IMG/VR virus record: IMGVR_UViG_3300017934_000140
Span: 1 to 30,615 of that record
DNA: 30,615 nucleotides
Strand: one strand, 5' to 3'
Source: a virus
Every line of letters begins with the position of its first letter. Within the stretch, counting starts at the first letter, position 1. Under the pieces are notes generated by a model. The model searched no databases. It had not been told where the DNA came from and was given only the letters and a program-made list of their open reading frames with translations. Below, one piece after another: positions 1 to 7,577 of the stretch. Made by a program: the position numbers and the translations under genes.

Positions 1-255
1 TCACGTCCGCCGGTGACCGTTCCTCAAATCCACATAGTTCACAATCGGAGTTTCATCCAGCGCAATTCCCTGCTGCTCTGCGATCATGTGCAGCGCCCGG
101 TAAATCGCCGGCAAATGGTGCAACGCAAGGTCGCGAATAAACACGCGTTGGATCTCGTCATCCCTAATCCGCTGGTGCATCCAACGAAAAAACACCACAG
201 ACTGCGCTATCACCGACACCACCGCGATCAACATCGTCATTGGTGCTGAAATCAT
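1..255 (-). CDS. Small membrane protein of the phage block
   Basis: An 84-residue protein. I place the start at the ATG at 255, which has AGGTGA five bases upstream; a GTG at 264 would add three residues. Residues 1-24 form one hydrophobic segment with a long charged C-terminal part, so it is probably a single-pass inner-membrane protein with a cytoplasmic tail. It is the last gene visible in the leftward block, beyond 600 bases of repeats from the glutamine-rich protein. A holin or spanin-related role is possible by position only; no family is recognised. Confidence 0.6.
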   Translation of the reverse strand: MISAPMTMLIAVVSVIAQSVVFFRWMHQRIRDDEIQRVFIRDLALHHLPAIYRALHMIAEQQGIALDETPIVNYVDLRNGHRRT

Positions 256-270
256 TTCGCTCACCTGTCA

Positions 271-605
271 TGTAGCGCTCGGCTTTTGTAGCGGCCGCCT
301 TCTGTGACGCGTCCTTTGCGCCCCGGGTGCTGCTGCGGGGCGGGCGCCTTTTCTTGGGGTTGTAGTGGCCAACCTTCAGGTTGGTTCTTGGGTTTCTCTC
401 GGGTTTGTAGGGACGGCCTTCCGAGGCCGTCCGCCAACTATCTGCGCCCAACTCTCAACCGTGCAAAGGGGGTCGCCTTTCTCTTGCTTTTGTAGCGGCC
501 GCCTTCTTAGGCGGGCGCCTTTCCTTGGGCCTTGTAGCATAGGCTTCAGCCCGTGCTCCTGGGTTTTCTTGAGTGTGTAGTGGCCGATCTTCAGATCGGT
601 CAACT
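271..605. repeat. Cluster of family D hairpin repeats
   Basis: Non-coding stretch with at least five TGTAG-led hairpins, at about 287-359, 361-392, 406-435, 491-529 and 576-603, and a weaker one at 533-563. Each has TGTAG, a GC-rich inverted repeat around CTTCAG or similar, and often a trailing CTTGGG. The copy at 287-359 matches the one at 491-529 but has about 38 extra bases in its loop. Open frames across it are translations of the repeats. Confidence 0.8.
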
Positions 606-618
606 CGCGCTATCTTGC

Positions 619-640
619 CTGTCCTGAGCTTGTCGAAAGG
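619..640. repeat. Family E repeat
   Basis: Carries the core CCTGAGCTTGTCGAAAGG, a dispersed element seen again in altered form at 18209 inside the portal gene and at 16268 inside a family D element. Confidence 0.55.
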
Positions 641-674
641 TCGTCGCCTTCATGGTTGCTGCGAATCCACAAAC

Positions 675-774
675 CCGTCATCTCGAACGAAGTGAGAGAT
701 CGCTCTTCGATTCCCACGTATCGCAACTTGTCATCCTGAGACGATCCGACAAGGATCGCCGAAGGATCTCAACC
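675..774. repeat. Two family A repeats in tandem
   Basis: A short copy (CGTCATCTCGAACGAAGTGAGAGATCG, 675-702) is followed by a full copy at 728-774 with the inverted repeat CGATCC...GGATCG between TGTCATCCTGAG and GAAGGATCTCAACC. The rest of 641-859 shows no gene. Confidence 0.8.
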
Positions 775-859
775 ATCGCGTCTTGTCTCCCAATGCTCCG
801 GGCTTGTCCCAGCGCTTCCTGATCGCCCGTCCCCAAATCCTCGTTCTTCCTATTTGTCC

Positions 860-1420
860 CTACATAAACAGCGACGGCAATCCGCCCAACGACCCGCCCA
901 AACTCGATCCCATCGCACTGAAAAACCCGCTGGGTCGCGACGCATTCGCGCGGACTCCCAACAATTGCGAGGGAATTCCCAGTGTTCTCCCCAGCAAATT
1001 CGTATCGATCCCGTACAGCCCAGACAGGCCTTGCAGCGCCGCCAATTGCCGTTGATACGCCGTATTGCTGAAGTTCAACTGGTTCTGTTGCGCCACACCC
1101 GCTTCTTCCCGGCCTTTTTCGCGCGCCAACTCGTCCGTCAAGTCCGCAAATCCCGCCGAATTTCTTGTTCGCGCCATCCGGTTCATCGCCGACTGCTGCA
1201 GCGAATCAAACGCGCTGGCCAGCGCCCCCTGCGATTGCCCAGTGATCGCCGCCTTGTCCGCGTCGCTATATCCCGGATTGTTCGCAATGCTTTGATATTG
1301 CGCGCCCACCTGGTTTCCGAGCGACTGCTGCTGCCCCAGCAATTGCTGGTTCAACGCATTCATCTGCGCCAATTGCTGGTCCGTCAGCTGTTGCGTCTGC
1401 CCCTGCGCTCCTCGTCCCAT
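860..1420 (-). CDS. Glutamine-rich phage structural protein
   Basis: A 186-residue protein. I start it at the ATG at 1420, where GGAGG lies four bases upstream, rather than at the GTG at 1435. Residues 1-60 are rich in Gln, Leu and Asn; the middle is a charged helical stretch with ELAREKGREEAG; the end is Gly/Ser-rich with GSSLGGSLGGLP. No enzyme motif is visible. Small Gln/Ala-rich helical proteins at the end of a short-tailed phage structural block are often ejected or internal virion proteins, so a DNA-ejection role is the leading inference. It follows the acetyltransferase gene, separated by one family A repeat. Confidence 0.7.
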   Translation of the reverse strand: MGRGAQGQTQQLTDQQLAQMNALNQQLLGQQQSLGNQVGAQYQSIANNPGYSDADKAAITGQSQGALASAFDSLQQSAMNRMARTRNSAGFADLTDELAREKGREEAGVAQQNQLNFSNTAYQRQLAALQGLSGLYGIDTNLLGRTLGIPSQLLGVRANASRPSGFFSAMGSSLGGSLGGLPSLFM

Positions 1421-1458
1421 ATTTCCTCCCGTCACCAGTCAAAACAAATTCATCAATT

Positions 1459-1503
1459 TGTCATCCTGAAGCGATCCGATGAGGATCGCTGAAGGATCTC
1501 AAC
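1459..1503. repeat. Family A repeat
   Basis: TGTCATCCTGAA, then the inverted repeat GCGATCC...GGATCGC, then GAAGGATCTCAACC. It lies between the Gln-rich protein and the acetyltransferase. Confidence 0.8.
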
Positions 1504-1536
1504 CAAAGCGTCTTGGCTCCTAATTCCCAGTCATCT

Positions 1537-1578
1537 CCCAATCGCTTCCCGGTCGCTGGTCACTGATCGCTGGTCGCT
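1537..1578 (-). repeat. Heptamer array at the 3' end of the acetyltransferase
   Basis: Read on the minus strand it is AGCGACC, AGCGATC, AGTGACC, AGCGACC, followed by decayed units. It overlaps the end of the acetyltransferase gene and supplies its last codons and TGA stop. Confidence 0.75.
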
Positions 1579-2003
1579 AGCCTTTTGCAGTACGGTGTCC
1601 ACACGTCATCCCGCACCCACCCCAGTTTCGTCAGTCGCTTTCCAAACTTATCCGCAATTTCCGGTGGCAGCCACGCGTGCACGTCTTCTAATCCTCGCCG
1701 CGCCGCCTCTCGTTCCGTCACGACGTGCAATCCCAGCAGCCATTCCCACCGTTCTCGCGGCGTGCCCGCCTTAGGGTCCAGCAGCAGGTACGCCTCCGCC
1801 GTCAATCGGAGCAGGGCAGCGCCCACAATTCCCTGCCCTGAGTTGCGAAGGGCCTCTTCCCTCTTCGCCTTCTCCCCGACAAGCACCAATTTCGTCAGAA
1901 ATAACGGGTTGCTCAAATCCGGAAACGCGTACGAAAACCCCTGCGCCGCATGAATCCTCCGCAGTTCCTCCAGGTCGCTCTCCTCGTACGTTCGTACCCG
2001 CAT
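1560..2003 (-). CDS. GNAT-family acetyltransferase-like protein, phage-borne
   Basis: A 147-residue protein resembling the Gcn5-related N-acetyltransferase fold. The N-terminal MRVRTYEESDLEELRRIH is a typical GNAT beta1-alpha1 start; a hydrophobic strand at about residues 60-75 (IVGAALLRLTAEAYLLL) fits the core strands, and the C-terminal part has the usual ...LTKLGWVRDD... strand-turn. A clear Q/R-x-x-G-x-G/A acetyl-CoA loop is not obvious, so activity is uncertain. The start follows the stop of the upstream gene by three bases, which suggests translational coupling. Its C-terminus (LATSDQ) is encoded by a heptamer array. GNAT-like genes of unknown substrate are common near tail genes of short-tailed phages. 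Confidence 0.72.
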   Translation of the reverse strand: MRVRTYEESDLEELRRIHAAQGFSYAFPDLSNPLFLTKLVLVGEKAKREEALRNSGQGIVGAALLRLTAEAYLLLDPKAGTPRERWEWLLGLHVVTEREAARRGLEDVHAWLPPEIADKFGKRLTKLGWVRDDVWTPYCKRLATSDQ

Positions 2004-2006
2004 AAC

Positions 2007-2546
2007 CTAAATCGTCAGCTTCACAATCCGCGCGCCCACCGGCACTCCAAATCCATTTCCCCCGCGGATCAAGCCGTTTGCCGGCGTTCCGCTCCCGCTT
2101 GACGCCAACGGCGCCGGCCCCGACGCGCCACCTCCTGCCACTGCGATCGGCGGCGTCCCGAAAGTCACCGGTGTCGACGGTGCCGATCCCACGTATTGCG
2201 AATATGCTCGCCAGTACAGTGTCTGATTCCCCAGTTGCACGTACAAATTCCGCGAAGATCCCAGGAAATACACGCGCGGCGAGCTGAACGCCGGCGTCAC
2301 ATCCGACTCTGCAAAATAAAACAGCCCGGGCCGCGATGACGACGGGTCCGCAATCGCCAGGTCAAACCATCCATTCGCTGCCTGCACCTTCACCGTCGCA
2401 ATCGGCGCCGGCGCCTGCCCTGGAGTCGACGGGTCGACTCCCGCGCCCTGGCTCGCCGCGTTCACAGCTCGCACAATCTTTACCAGCGTCTCGTACAGAT
2501 ACGCGTCCCTGTCTTTCAAGGGTGCCAGTTGCGCCACCGTCAGCAT
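2007..2546 (-). CDS. Beta-rich phage structural protein
   Basis: A 179-residue protein with AAGGAAG upstream of its ATG. A helical N-terminus (residues 1-33, containing LKDRDAYLYETLVKIVRAVN) is followed by a Pro/Ala linker and a beta-rich body, in which VYFLGSSRNLYVQLGNQTLYWRAYSQYVGS reads like alternating strands of a virion protein; the end is Gly/Ser-rich. No named family is recognised. It lies between a small structural protein and the acetyltransferase, so a tail or decoration role is inferred from context. Confidence 0.68.
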   Translation of the reverse strand: MLTVAQLAPLKDRDAYLYETLVKIVRAVNAASQGAGVDPSTPGQAPAPIATVKVQAANGWFDLAIADPSSSRPGLFYFAESDVTPAFSSPRVYFLGSSRNLYVQLGNQTLYWRAYSQYVGSAPSTPVTFGTPPIAVAGGGASGPAPLASSGSGTPANGLIRGGNGFGVPVGARIVKLTI

Positions 2547-2594
2547 CTTCTTCCTTTAATCCGTCCTTGGGATTTCCAGCGCACGGCGTTTTCA

Positions 2595-2652
2595 AATGAA
2601 CTTGAGGGTGTCCCACCCTTTGCGTCATTTGCAAAGGGTGGGCTCCTCCGAT
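2595..2652. repeat. Family C repeat
   Basis: CTTGAGGGTGTCCCACCCTTTGC and its complement GCAAAGGGTGGGCTC form a long stem. It sits just upstream of the gene at 2546, within the 163-base gap to the next gene. Confidence 0.8.
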
Positions 2653-2709
2653 CTAGCGCTCTGGGCGTTCTTTTCCCCGTTCCCGGGTCTTCGTTGACTT
2701 CATCGCTTT

Positions 2710-3090
2710 CTACGCGCTGATCTTCGCCGTCGCCGACACGTTGTTCGGCAGCGTCGCGATGTAAATGCGCGCAAACCGCGCCACAACGTCCGTAAACTCC
2801 GCTCGGCTTACATTCCCCGTATTCACGGTGGTGATGGCCGAGCCTTCCTGGACGTAGGCAGCGTCTGCATCCGTGTCTGCCGTCTGCAGTTGCACGGAAA
2901 TGCTGCCTGGCGCGCCGCTCCAAATAATTTCCACCGCGCATCGCACCTTTCCCGACGAAAAATTCGGCGCCAGCGCCACCTGCGCGCTCTTGAACGGCGC
3001 AGGAAAAATCGCATCCGTCGACGCGATCACAGCTGCGCTCTCCCCAAACCCCACGGACACCGGTGGCAATGCATTCGAGTAACTTGGCAT
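2710..3090 (-). CDS. Small beta-rich phage protein
   Basis: A 126-residue protein with AGAGGA before its ATG. The sequence alternates hydrophobic and polar residues throughout and ends in AKISA. It has no cysteine-rich or catalytic motif; the pattern KVRCAVEIIW...ISVQLQTAD fits a compact beta-sandwich. It follows the large tail-hub-like protein and probably forms part of the virion, but the family is not recognised. Confidence 0.65.
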   Translation of the reverse strand: MPSYSNALPPVSVGFGESAAVIASTDAIFPAPFKSAQVALAPNFSSGKVRCAVEIIWSGAPGSISVQLQTADTDADAAYVQEGSAITTVNTGNVSRAEFTDVVARFARIYIATLPNNVSATAKISA

Positions 3091-3105
3091 GACATTCCTC
3101 TCTTT

Positions 3106-3169
3106 TGTAGTGGCCGGTCTTTAGACCGGCGTCTTTTGGACTGCGGCAGCCATGCTGCCGCTTTTGCGA
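3106..3169. repeat. Two family D hairpins
   Basis: TGTAGTGGCCGGTCTTTAGACCGGCGTCTTTTGG is followed at once by the related hairpin CTGCGGCAGCCATGCTGCCGC. Confidence 0.7.
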
Positions 3170-3210
3170 CTTAAACCCTTCCTGCCAACTGCGCCCTACG
3201 CAAGGCACAC

Positions 3211-3254
3211 TGTCATCCTGAGCCAGCGTTTTTTGCGGACGAAGGATCTCAACC
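3211..3254. repeat. Family A repeat
   Basis: TGTCATCCTGAGC...GACGAAGGATCTCAACC with a degenerate central stem. It lies between the tail hub and the gene at 3090. Confidence 0.75.
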
Positions 3255-3286
3255 TTAACCAGCTCCACGAACTCTTCTCTTTCTTC

Positions 3287-3352
3287 CTGATCGCCGGTCG
3301 TTGATCGCTGGTCACCCTATTGAAAACTGAATACTGACAACTTGAAACTCCT
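3287..3352 (-). repeat. Double heptamer array after the tail-hub gene
   Basis: On the minus strand, directly after the stop codon: AGTTTCA, AGTTGTC, AGTATTC, AGTTTTC, then a second array AGCGATC, AACGACC, GGCGATC. Two different heptamer types lie side by side. Confidence 0.7.
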
Positions 3353-6301
3353 TCAATTCACCCCTCTTACCGGTGCCCACGGGTCCGTCCTCAACGACGG
3401 CGTAAACCTTTGCAGCCGGAACCACGCCCCCGCCTGGCTTGTGCTCACCTGAAACGCCACCCGTTCCCCCAACACATTGATCGCCAGTTCAAGGTCCTTC
3501 AGCCCGGGCGAACTCAGCGGCAGCGCCTGCTGCGCCGTTGCCGCGCCCGAGGAATCCACATAGCTCGTCAGCCCTAAATTCCCTGCGCCTTCCACATACA
3601 TCGTCAAATAGCTGAACAGCTTCCGGTGCGCTCCCACGCCCAGCACGCTTTCGGCCGTTCGCTCTGGAAGATAATGTGTCGTGTAATAGCTCGCGATCGC
3701 CGCTCCATCATCCGAATACTGCGTGTCATTCAATTGATAGATCTTCCCCGTCGCTCCACCGCCGCCCACGCCCGGGTTCCCTCCGCCAAACGCCGCCACC
3801 GCAGTTCCATTTCCCCGCTCAATCAAGGCGCAGCAATTCGCCGCAATCGCCCACGGCGACCATTTCCGCGCGTTGTCCGTCGCCGCTTTTCTTCCCGTGT
3901 ACGTTATGTTCACCGGCGGCCGCGATGTCAGGTCGCTCACCGAATCCAGGTCGTGATAGTCCAGCATCAGCACGCGATTCGGTGTGGTCGCGCTTCCGAA
4001 CGGCACGCCGACGTAAATCCGCCGCTCTTTCGTGTCCACCGTTACCCACAACGTTTGCGCGTACTGCCAGTTGATCTGGTTCCACGTGGGCTGAATTTCC
4101 TGTGAAATCTTCACCGGCTCTCCGCCGGAAAACAGGTACAGTCCCGTTCGGTGCGCAATCACCACCCAGTCTTCGCCGAATCCCACGCCTCTCACCGAGG
4201 GCGTCCCCACCCTCCGCGAAATCTCCGCAATCGACCACAGCGCCGGCTCGTTCGTCCCGTCGTCCTGCGTCACGTGCAGCGAATGTTCCTTCACGAAGTA
4301 CAGTCGCTCTCTCAACTTGAACGCTGCGCGGATCGCTTGCCCGTTGTTCTCCGCCACGCTCAGCATCCCGTCGATCCCGTCGTAGCTCTCCGGATCCTCC
4401 ACGCGGCTGGCCCGCACCAGCGAAGCGTTCACCGGCTGCGCCGTGGGAAATATCTCGACCGCATCGATATAGAATTGCCCGTTCTGGTTCGGCGTGCCGT
4501 CCGCGTACACCCGCAGCACCAGGTCGCTCGGGATCGTTCCCAGCGGCGCGGTCAATTCCGCGCTGTATTCCACGTAGCTCGTCGTCAACTGGCTCGCCGT
4601 CAACTGCAGTCCCGCCGTATTGATCCCGCTGCTTGCACTGTACAAGTGCACGTGCAGCGTCCCTTGCGCTAGCGTCCCATTTCGCGCGCACCGCGCCCTC
4701 ACCGTGTAATCCGTGTTCGCCTGAATCAGCGGCGCGCCCAGCGCATCCTGCACCGCACCCTGCGTCATCAATCCCCGCGTTGCCGTCGAACCGTTCCCCA
4801 CAATCGAATATGCGGCGCCCCACACCACAAACTTCTCTTCATCCGTTCCGCCCGGCGCAAACGTCGCATCCGGGGTCCATCCCAACGGGTAATGCGGCAG
4901 CGACGGCCCGGTGAACCCGCCGTCAAATCCCAGGTTCACCCAGTTGTCCATCTTGTTCCGTTCGCCCCACCAGAACAGCCGTTCCGCATAGTCGATCACT
5001 CCCGCGCAATCGCCCAGCTCCACCAGCCGGAACAGGTCATCCACGTTCGTCCCCGCCAACAAAATCGCATCCGAAAAATCCACCACCAGCGAAGTCGTCG
5101 TGTTGTCGCTGATCACCATGCTTCCGCTGAACAACGTCCCGCCTCCGCCCACATAGAAAAAGCTTGCCCCGCCCGCTCCCGTGAAGCCCAAAATCCGCGC
5201 CACCACGTTGCTCGGCCCCGTCGGGATGTTCGTCACCACCGCGCGCATTCCCCCGCTCGCCGTCCACGTCGTCGCTGGCCCCGGCTTCGTCAAATATCCT
5301 TGCCGCGTCTTGAACATCACGCACACCTGGTGCGCTCCCGCCGCCACATTGCCTGCCGCAGCGGCTGTTCCTCCGCCTGACGCTGCCAGCCCCCCGCTCG
5401 CCGCGTTGTACGTGAAGTGCGTCGAATCCACCACGCTCGCCACCGCAAATGTGCCGTTATATCCCGCGACTCCCACGCCGCTAATCGTCACCAGTTGCCC
5501 GGCCACAAACCCGTGGGTTGCCGTCGCCTGAATCGTCACTGTCGCCGAAGCCGCGGTTCCCCCGCCCGAATTCGCCAGTCCCGCCGCGCCGACGACATAC
5601 GTAAACTGCGTCGCGCTCAGCACCGATAGCACCGCAAACGTCCCGTTGTACCCGCCGACTCCCACGCCCGCGATGGCCACCGTCTGTCCTGCGCTCAACC
5701 CATGCGCCGCGCTCGTCGTGATGGTCACCAGGTACCCGTTCTCCGTCGCTCCTCCTGGACTGGCTGCAATTGTCACCGCCGCTGGTTGTATTGCACCGCT
5801 CGGACTCGCCGCAATTCCTACGATCACGTTTTCGTCCACCACCGTCGGCCCCGCGCCCGGACCTCCCTGGCTCACGCGATCGAAATTCGTGTCGTCGTAC
5901 TGCCGCGGCAAATCGTTCCCGGTCATGCCGTCGCTGATCGCGAGGTGTTCCCTCCCAAAAAGCGTGCAGGAATTTGCATACGCCCCCGCCGCCAGCCCAC
6001 TCGCGATCTGCGTCAGCGTCCCCGGCGTGCTCTCCTTGTACAAATTTCCCGCGCCATCGAGCGCCATCGTTCTCAGCGTCTCGTTCGGCGTTGTGTACGT
6101 CTTCAGGTAATTCACCGTCGGATTTCCCGCCAGCGGCCCAAACAGCACCTGCAATCCCGGCCGTGTCGTCACGCCGCCGTTGCTGAACACCACGTCCTGG
6201 CAATCCGGCGACACCCCATGCGGCAGATCCGCCGGAGTCATGTCCATCACCAGCCCGCCGAATATCTCAATCGGCGCATCCACTGATCCAATCGTCGACA
6301 T
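3353..6301 (-). CDS. Large tail-hub-like structural protein with tandem E1-FCCH-type repeats
   Basis: A 982-residue protein. Residues 10-50 (IEIFGG... to NGGVTTRPGL) match the start common to short-tailed phage tail-hub or DNA-stabilisation proteins such as P22 gp10 and T7 gp12. Residues about 191-248 and 253-313 are two similar blocks, each with a V(A/T)I(A/S)GVGV(G/A)GYNGTFAV core, the repeat usually labelled E1-FCCH-like. Residues about 455-640 look like a carbohydrate-binding beta-sandwich ending in FYIDAVEIFP. The remainder has propeller-like strands (TGLYLFSGGEPVKIS). It follows the zinc-ribbon gene. The hub assignment is inferred from the N-terminus, size and position. The start has only a weak ribosome site. 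Confidence 0.7.
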   Translation of the reverse strand: MSTIGSVDAPIEIFGGLVMDMTPADLPHGVSPDCQDVVFSNGGVTTRPGLQVLFGPLAGNPTVNYLKTYTTPNETLRTMALDGAGNLYKESTPGTLTQIASGLAAGAYANSCTLFGREHLAISDGMTGNDLPRQYDDTNFDRVSQGGPGAGPTVVDENVIVGIAASPSGAIQPAAVTIAASPGGATENGYLVTITTSAAHGLSAGQTVAIAGVGVGGYNGTFAVLSVLSATQFTYVVGAAGLANSGGGTAASATVTIQATATHGFVAGQLVTISGVGVAGYNGTFAVASVVDSTHFTYNAASGGLAASGGGTAAAAGNVAAGAHQVCVMFKTRQGYLTKPGPATTWTASGGMRAVVTNIPTGPSNVVARILGFTGAGGASFFYVGGGGTLFSGSMVISDNTTTSLVVDFSDAILLAGTNVDDLFRLVELGDCAGVIDYAERLFWWGERNKMDNWVNLGFDGGFTGPSLPHYPLGWTPDATFAPGGTDEEKFVVWGAAYSIVGNGSTATRGLMTQGAVQDALGAPLIQANTDYTVRARCARNGTLAQGTLHVHLYSASSGINTAGLQLTASQLTTSYVEYSAELTAPLGTIPSDLVLRVYADGTPNQNGQFYIDAVEIFPTAQPVNASLVRASRVEDPESYDGIDGMLSVAENNGQAIRAAFKLRERLYFVKEHSLHVTQDDGTNEPALWSIAEISRRVGTPSVRGVGFGEDWVVIAHRTGLYLFSGGEPVKISQEIQPTWNQINWQYAQTLWVTVDTKERRIYVGVPFGSATTPNRVLMLDYHDLDSVSDLTSRPPVNITYTGRKAATDNARKWSPWAIAANCCALIERGNGTAVAAFGGGNPGVGGGGATGKIYQLNDTQYSDDGAAIASYYTTHYLPERTAESVLGVGAHRKLFSYLTMYVEGAGNLGLTSYVDSSGAATAQQALPLSSPGLKDLELAINVLGERVAFQVSTSQAGAWFRLQRFTPSLRTDPWAPVRGVN

Positions 6302-6310
6302 ATTTTCGCT

Positions 6311-6494
6311 TGTAGCGCCGGCATCTTGCCGGCTCCTGGATTTCTCTACCCCTTGTAACGCTGGCTTTCATGCCAGCGCTCTTGGGTTCCCCGCGTTACG
6401 CCGTCCCAAAAATGATCTTGAGGGTGCCCAACCCTAGGTTTGTTCGCGCTCTTTGCGTCTCGTTGCTTTTCACCGGGAAGGGTGGGCTCTTACG
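6311..6494. repeat. Two family D hairpins and a family C element
   Basis: D copies lie at 6311-6339 (GCCGGCATCTTGCCGGC) and 6354-6386 (CGCTGGCTTTCATGCCAGCG). A C element at 6416-6494 has its two arms separated by about 50 bases of loop, including an inner inverted repeat. The 390-base gap holds no credible gene. Confidence 0.75.
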
Positions 6495-6657
6495 TTCTAA
6501 CGCCACAGGCTCTAATCTCTTCACTCTTGGATGTGAAGGGGGGCGAGACCGAAGGATCTCAACGTTCACGTAGAGCAAGATCCTGTGCGTGGAAGACTCT
6601 CCGTCCGGAATCTGTTGTACTGCCATTGCTTGGCAGACGTGCCCAAAGCACGTTTTC

Positions 6658-6690
6658 GGGCGGCGATCACTCGCCGCCCATTTTCTTTCT
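6658..6690 (+). terminator. Strong hairpin at the 3' end of the zinc-ribbon gene
   Basis: GGGCGGCGA, loop TCAC, TCGCCGCCC, then ATTTTCTTTCT. The T-rich tail is on the plus strand, so it would best stop rightward transcription, yet it sits about 10 bases after the stop of a leftward gene. It may act in both directions or protect the leftward mRNA end. Confidence 0.45.
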
Positions 6691-7328
6691 CAACCCTTCT
6701 TCGCCTTCTCCAAAATCTTTCCCGGCAACTCAACTACTTGCTCTCTACCGCTCGCCAGTCCGAATTTTGCCGCCCTCTCCTTGTCCAGAATCGCCCCGCA
6801 GGACCGGCACACCGCCACTCCCGGCTTGATTCTCTCTCCGCACGCCGGACAATCCTGCTGCGGCTTCGGGTCGTACAGCCACGGCTTATCCAGGTTCAAT
6901 TCCCGTGCCGCGCGACGTTCCAGGTCCGTGATGAACATCGGATTGTGCGACCGTTCCCACTCCAGATCCGCCTTCTCCACCAATCGCCGGTGAAACGCAT
7001 CCAGTTTCGTTCGCGCGTCCGCCAGCTCTGCTTCCGTCGGCGCCGGCCCCTCTGCAACAAAAACGCCGTGGAAACTTCCCTCCCCCGAATCTCCGTTGAT
7101 CTCTCGCGCCAGGTCCAGTGCGATCTCCCGCGCCGTAATCAGAAATTCCATGGTGTGACGGTCACCCAGGTCGATCACTCCCTTGCAACTCTGGATCGGC
7201 GTAATCGCGTACGCCTGTCCCGGTTCCGGCGTGGCAATGTTCAACGCACCGAGATACGTCCTTTGCCGCGGCGGCCATTTCTGCGTCGAAATATTTACCA
7301 GCACCGCCACTTCACCCTGCGTCTTCAT
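6690..7328 (-). CDS. Zinc-ribbon phage protein
   Basis: A 212-residue protein with GGAGGAG before its ATG. Residues 1-130 form an alpha/beta region of unknown family (ITAREIALDLAREING at about 64-79). Residues about 159-177 carry a C-x2-C ... C-x2-C zinc ribbon, CPACGERIKPGVAVCRSCG. The end is basic and helical. It lies between the tail-fibre and tail-hub genes. Zinc-ribbon proteins in this position may be assembly factors or minor virion proteins; the exact role is unknown. A hairpin follows the stop codon. Confidence 0.7.
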   Translation of the reverse strand: MKTQGEVAVLVNISTQKWPPRQRTYLGALNIATPEPGQAYAITPIQSCKGVIDLGDRHTMEFLITAREIALDLAREINGDSGEGSFHGVFVAEGPAPTEAELADARTKLDAFHRRLVEKADLEWERSHNPMFITDLERRAARELNLDKPWLYDPKPQQDCPACGERIKPGVAVCRSCGAILDKERAAKFGLASGREQVVELPGKILEKAKKG

Positions 7329-7382
7329 CTTCTCCTCCGCCTACTTCGTTCCCTGCTTCTTGACTCCCACACATGCCATCTC

Positions 7383-7439
7383 TGTCATCCCGACCGGAGG
7401 GCCGCGCCTCTTGCGGCCCGCAGTGGAGGGATCGTGGCG
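7383..7439. repeat. Family B repeat
   Basis: TGTCATCCCGACCGGAGGGCCGCG with complementary CGGCCCGCAGTGGAGGGATCGTGGC. It lies between the tail-fibre and zinc-ribbon genes. Confidence 0.8.
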
Positions 7440-7543
7440 CTAACTCAATAACGCTCTTACTCAGCTACGCCCCTACCCCTCTTGTCTTCGCTTTTTCTTG
7501 ATTCTCACTTCTGTGCCGCACCCGAACTTTATGAGGGTGGGAT

Positions 7544-7571
7544 CGTAGCTACCGACTACTGACTGCATACT
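7544..7571 (-). repeat. Heptamer array after the tail-fibre gene
   Basis: On the minus strand: AGTATGC, AGTCAGT, AGTCGGT, AGCTACG, starting within 10 bases after the stop codon. Confidence 0.65.
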
Positions 7572-7577
7572 CCCCGT

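Noticed and set aside
271-774. CRISPR-like array, because several repeats occur in a row
   Set aside because: Units are self-complementary hairpins with differing arms and uneven spacing, not identical repeats with unique spacers.
854-1492. A 212-codon plus-strand frame rich in Arg, Gln and His
   Set aside because: It is the antisense of the glutamine-rich gene, has no ribosome site, and its composition is what reverse-reading of Gln/Ala codons gives.
2540-3268. A long minus frame covering three repeats
   Set aside because: It overlaps two better-supported genes in another frame and its ends are translated family A, C and D repeats.
4151-4672. Plus-strand Arg/His-rich frames opposite the tail hub
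   Set aside because: No ribosome sites and typical antisense composition.
3819-4823. A 334-codon minus frame inside the tail-hub gene
   Set aside because: A shifted frame of the 982-residue gene; Arg/Gly/Asp-rich composition typical of out-of-frame GC-rich DNA.
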